From contig JADJWK010000001.1 of assembly GCA_016716405.1 (NCBI GenBank), positions 806,001 through 870,000 of the forward strand: DNA of 64,000 nucleotides, read 5' to 3'. The DNA is from Candidatus Melainabacteria bacterium. GTDB lineage: Bacteria; Cyanobacteriota; Vampirovibrionia; Obscuribacterales; Obscuribacteraceae. Below are positions 60,625 through 64,000 of this stretch, piece by piece. The first letter of the stretch is position 1. Each line of letters starts with the position of its first letter. A program made the translations under genes and the position numbers. Below the pieces are notes generated by a model, which was not told the origin of the DNA, made no database searches, and saw only the letters and a program-made list of their open reading frames with translations.

Positions 60625-63507
60625 TCACGAGATCAGTGACTGGGGGAGGATGTCTTTGATTCCGATCAGGACGATGCCGGCCTGGTCGAGATCTGCAAGT
60701 AGCCGGTCATGATCGTCGCTGGCCACTGCGCGAACGCAGTCGGCAATGACACGAACGCGGATGGACTTCTTGCGATAGCTCTCAGCAGCGAGATCGATTG
60801 CCGTCCAGGAAACGCAATAACCCAGGGCAAGGCCGACTATGTCGATTTCGATCTCGCTTTTCCCCAGGGCATCGGCCTGTTCTTTCAAATACTCGACCAG
60901 TCCCGTGGAGCGTCCGAGGAAATCATGCTTTTCCTTGAGGCTCTGGCTGACCCGGGCGCCGTTGTCCCTCACACCGCTGTAGCTGTCGACGCGCCTGTCC
61001 TGCCCTTTGACGAAAGTCCGGGCTACCATGCTGCGATCGAGCTGGGGGTGAAACTCCCAGCCCGGGGTGCCATGCACGCAGTGGTCGGGCCAGAGCACTT
61101 GCTCGACTCCGTACAGAATCGCTGTTTCGAAAGGCTTCCTGCCGCTGTGCTGCGACGCGAAGGATTGGTGGTCTGCCGGGTGATCGTCCATCGTATCCAC
61201 CACCAGGTCATAATCGATGCTGCGGGAGATCGCGTTGACTGGCTGTATGATCTCGTCGCCTCCCGGCACGGGCAGGTTGCCGCCGGGGAAAAAATCCACC
61301 TGCATATCGATGCGGAGAAGAACCTTGAGAGTCTTGGCGCTTTTCTTCCTTTTCGTCCGTCGCTCTTTCCTGGGCTCGGCGGTGGCGGCGCTGTCGCCAT
61401 TGCCCGTGCTGGCGGCAATGCCCGACGAGTCCGAGCTATCCGTGCTCTCGATCCAGTCGAGAAACATGGTCGCTTCGGCGTCGCTTGGCATGCGCCAGTC
61501 TCCCCGCGGGGAAAGGCTTATAGAGCCAATCTTCGGACCGTCTGGCAGGCAGGAGCGTTTGAATTGATTGTTGAAAAAGCGATTTATGAAAACACGCAGC
61601 CACATGGCGATGGTTTCGGGGTCGTAGGGTTGATCGAATTCCGCCTGGCTCGCCAGATAGAGGATCTTTTCAGGCGGCGTCCCGAAGCGGAGCATGTGAT
61701 AGAGGAAAAAGTCATGCAATTCGTAGGGGCCGATCACACCTTCCGTCTTCTGGGCGATCTTGCCGTCTTTGCCTGCAGGCAGCAGCTCCGGGGAGATTTC
61801 GGTATCGACGATATCGAGCATTACCTCTCTTGCCGGTCCGTCGAACTGGTTGAGGGCTACCCATTTGACCAGGAACTTGACCAGGGTTTTCGGGATCGAG
61901 CCATTGACGTTATACATGCTCATATGGTCGCCGTTATAAGTGCACCAGCCGATGGCGAGCTCCGACAGATCGCCTGTGCCGAGGACGAATCCTGCATTCA
62001 TCAAGATTGATGTTCGCATGCGTGCCTGGATATTCTCGAAAATCAAATCCTGGCTTCCTTGTGGAATCTCGGTCAGGAGCTCTGAAAAGGCGCTGACCAT
62101 CGCTTCCTGGGCTGCGGCGAAGGAAGCTCCGCCGGACTTCGTCTTGAAGAGCCTCTCGATATCGATGCCGAAAGGCTTGTGACCGATCAGTCGCATCTCG
62201 TCCAGGCAGGCTGCTCTTATGTCTGCCACCGGCTCCACCGTAATGCCCAGATGCTTCATCAGGGCGATGGCGTTGTTCCTGGTTCTATCGGTAGTGCCGA
62301 AGCCCGGCATGGTGTAGCCGTGAATGCTGGTTCGCGGCACTTTCATTGCGTCCATGGTCTTGCAGGCGACAAGCAATGCGAGAGTCGAGTCGAGACCCCC
62401 TGATATTCCGAGGGTTATGCGCGGATTGCCGATTTTCTCCAGACGTTTGGCCAGACCTGCTATCTGAATCGAGAATATCTCTTCGCAGCGACCCTGCAAC
62501 TCGACACTGTCGTCCGGAACGAACGGATGCGCTTCCACCGGCCGCGACAGCCGTCGCGGCGGCTTCTGAGGAATCTCGGCGACGAATGGAATCCTCGAAT
62601 AGCTGCGATTGAGCCCGAGATTGAGGGTCGAGTCTCCGAAGCTGTTGGTTCTCATCCTGTCTATCTTGATCCGGTCCAGGTCGACATCGGTATAGTCCAG
62701 GGCGGAGTGGCGCTCGAATCGCCTGGAGTCCACTACCAGGGTGCCATTGTCGGCGATCAGTCGATGCCCGCCGAAAACCACATCGGTGGTGGATTCATGG
62801 ACACCGGAGCTGGCGTAGGCATAAACGGCGATACAACGAGCCGACTGATTGGTGATGAGTTCCCGGCGATAAGCCGCTTTTCCTATCAGCTCGTTGGTGG
62901 AAGAGAGATTGCCGAGGACGGTGGCGCCGTTGAGAGCCTGTACCGAGCTGGGCGGCACGGGCAACCAGAGGTCTTCGCAAATTTCCACTCCCACGGTGAG
63001 ACCGCGAAAATTGCTGGCGGAAAAGAGCAGGTCCTCGCCGAAAGGCGTCTCGACGCCGTTCACTCGCAGGCTGCGGCTGCGACGGTTGGCGGCCGGTGCG
63101 AACCAGCGGTCCTCGTAGAACTCTTTGTAATTGGGAATACAGCATTTTGGCACGATTCCCAGCACTGTCCCCCGGCTCAGGGCCACGGCACAGTTGAAGA
63201 GCTGATCGTCGGCGGGTACCGGCATTCCCAGAAAGAGTAGACCGCCATATACGGTCTCAGTCGCCTGGCGGACGATTTCGAGTGCCTGCATCGCTCCGTC
63301 CAGGAGAGTAAGCTGGTGGAAGAGGTCGGCACAGGTATAGCCGGTAATCGACATCTCGGGAAGGAAGAGGACGCTGACTGAATTTTCGGAAGCGCGCTCC
63401 AGGACTTTGATAATCTCCATGGCATTGAAGCGACAGTCCGCCACCTTCAAAACAGGTGTTGCTGTTGCTACTCGCAAGAATCCAAAGTTCGGGCTGACAG
63501 CTCTCAT
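60625..63507 (-). CDS. nadE: Glutamine-dependent NAD+ synthetase fused to nicotinamidase
   Basis: A 960-residue fusion. Residues 1-~310 are a nitrilase-type glutaminase (FLPEMSITGYTC with Glu; CCIPNYKEFYEDRWF; GVEICEDLW with Cys). Residues ~320-690 are the NAD synthetase domain (ISGGLDSTLALL P-loop near 370; GTGDLSELAIGWCTYNGDH). A Ser/Lys linker leads to residues ~730-960, a nicotinamidase: IDMQVDFFPGG (catalytic Asp), DDHPADHQSF (metal Asp/His), WPDHCVHGTPGWEFHP, VKGQD (Lys) and ALGYCVSWTA (Cys). It would join nicotinamide deamidation to the last step of NAD synthesis. GAGGGG precedes the ATG. Confidence 0.9.
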   Translation of the reverse strand: MRAVSPNFGFLRVATATPVLKVADCRFNAMEIIKVLERASENSVSVLFLPEMSITGYTCADLFHQLTLLDGAMQALEIVRQATETVYGGLLFLGMPVPADDQLFNCAVALSRGTVLGIVPKCCIPNYKEFYEDRWFAPAANRRSRSLRVNGVETPFGEDLLFSASNFRGLTVGVEICEDLWLPVPPSSVQALNGATVLGNLSSTNELIGKAAYRRELITNQSARCIAVYAYASSGVHESTTDVVFGGHRLIADNGTLVVDSRRFERHSALDYTDVDLDRIKIDRMRTNSFGDSTLNLGLNRSYSRIPFVAEIPQKPPRRLSRPVEAHPFVPDDSVELQGRCEEIFSIQIAGLAKRLEKIGNPRITLGISGGLDSTLALLVACKTMDAMKVPRTSIHGYTMPGFGTTDRTRNNAIALMKHLGITVEPVADIRAACLDEMRLIGHKPFGIDIERLFKTKSGGASFAAAQEAMVSAFSELLTEIPQGSQDLIFENIQARMRTSILMNAGFVLGTGDLSELAIGWCTYNGDHMSMYNVNGSIPKTLVKFLVKWVALNQFDGPAREVMLDIVDTEISPELLPAGKDGKIAQKTEGVIGPYELHDFFLYHMLRFGTPPEKILYLASQAEFDQPYDPETIAMWLRVFINRFFNNQFKRSCLPDGPKIGSISLSPRGDWRMPSDAEATMFLDWIESTDSSDSSGIAASTGNGDSAATAEPRKERRTKRKKSAKTLKVLLRIDMQVDFFPGGNLPVPGGDEIIQPVNAISRSIDYDLVVDTMDDHPADHQSFASQHSGRKPFETAILYGVEQVLWPDHCVHGTPGWEFHPQLDRSMVARTFVKGQDRRVDSYSGVRDNGARVSQSLKEKHDFLGRSTGLVEYLKEQADALGKSEIEIDIVGLALGYCVSWTAIDLAAESYRKKSIRVRVIADCVRAVASDDHDRLLADLDQAGIVLIGIKDILPQSLIS

Positions 63508-63593
63508 TGTCGCGAAAACCCCTCGAAATAGTGGAAGAGCATACCATCATATGCCCCGATCGAGCCTCCGGCGCTTTGCGCCTCTGATAATGT

Positions 63594-64000
63594 TCAGGGG
63601 AGCTCTGGAATCCTTGCCTGAATATCCCGACAGCGCTGCTCCACGAAGCGGGCCTGGTCCTCCCGATCCAGCTTTCGATTCGCTTCGGCGAGAAGATTGA
63701 GGGTGTCGATCATCACCGGATGCTCTTCGCAGTAGGAGCTTTTGAACCTTGCGAGAGCATTTTCAAGATGCTCTATGGCTTTCTCGAATCTGCCCCGGGC
63801 CAGGTGAAGCTCCCCGAGGTCTGTCTCGAAGGAACCCATGTCGGAGAAGCCCTCGTTGCGGTAGAGCTCCAGGGCAAGAGAGTAAGCCCGGAGCATGTGT
63901 TCTTCGGCTTGCTCGTATTCGTGTTTGCGCATAAAGAGCCGGCCGAGGTTCTGCCGGGACGAGAAGGCATGGACATGGGTTTCGGGGAGCTTCTCCTTGC
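63594..64000 (-). CDS. TPR-repeat protein (5' end beyond window)
   Basis: The C-terminal part of a TPR protein. The frame is open to the window edge, so the start lies outside. TPR-like hairpins read RLFMRKHEYEQAEEHMLRAY, DLGELHLARGRFEKAIEHLE and LLAEANRKLDREDQARF, the last with the typical kinesin-light-chain/MalT-type spacing. It is soluble as seen. It lies upstream of the NadE-PncA gene on the same strand, 86 bases away. Confidence 0.75.
   Translation of the reverse strand, partial: KEKLPETHVHAFSSRQNLGRLFMRKHEYEQAEEHMLRAYSLALELYRNEGFSDMGSFETDLGELHLARGRFEKAIEHLENALARFKSSYCEEHPVMIDTLNLLAEANRKLDREDQARFVEQRCRDIQARIPELP

Noticed and set aside
1..64000. tRNA, rRNA, known riboswitch or origin of replication
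   Set aside because: I looked for cloverleaf ends with CCA context, rRNA-like conserved blocks, T-box or thiamine-box patterns and DnaA-box clusters, and saw none I could support.

Overview
The window is bacterial DNA: compact intron-free genes, Shine-Dalgarno sites of the GGAG type, ATG/GTG/TTG starts, hairpin terminators and a fairly high G+C content. No rRNA, tRNA or CRISPR array was seen. Many TPR proteins, proline-rich membrane proteins, S41/M16/M24 peptidases and orphan receiver proteins recall Vampirovibrionia/Melainabacteria (Obscuribacterales-like), but that placement is a low-confidence guess from content.

Layout. 1-1630 holds the right end of a tandem array of near-identical genes for a 93-residue protein with an internal duplication (motif TGWSxxDAVD). 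Beside it, on the other strand, are an adenylate kinase and a small protein carrying the same TGWS motif. 3.3-7.8 kb has a class I/II aminotransferase, folC and an ATP-grasp ligase resembling PGM1. 8.5-15.6 kb is a + strand run: S41 peptidase, double M16 peptidase, Xaa-Pro aminopeptidase and a concentrative nucleoside transporter, which suggests peptide and nucleoside scavenging. 15.6-34.5 kb carries two stand-alone receiver proteins, Bax-inhibitor-like, S1-domain, DJ-1/PfpI, alpha/beta-hydrolase and zinc-ribbon Nudix proteins, two distantly similar large membrane-anchored proteins, and small membrane proteins.

34.7-45.4 kb is an accessory, frameshift-rich stretch: an IS1380-like element with a broken transposase, a broken UPF0114 gene, an integrase remnant, a broken homoserine kinase, a frameshifted YkgJ/FliB-like protein and a frameshifted duplicated-domain protein, among small secreted/membrane and TPR genes. 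45-51 kb is an alpha-glucan block: GH57-like enzyme, GH14 beta-amylase, 4-alpha-glucanotransferase and a sugar-isomerase-type cupin. 52-64 kb holds an ACT-malic enzyme split by an ATGA overlap, a very proline-rich TPR membrane protein with two frame breaks, a fatty-acid-hydroxylase-family protein, an RDD protein, a NAD synthetase fused to a nicotinamidase, and a partial TPR gene.

A 20-bp intergenic element, TACTAAAA-N4-TAGTAAAA, recurs near terminators. All eleven clear copies lie on the same DNA strand whichever way the neighbouring gene runs. With the TGWS array and the NadE-PncA fusion, it is the most interesting signal here.
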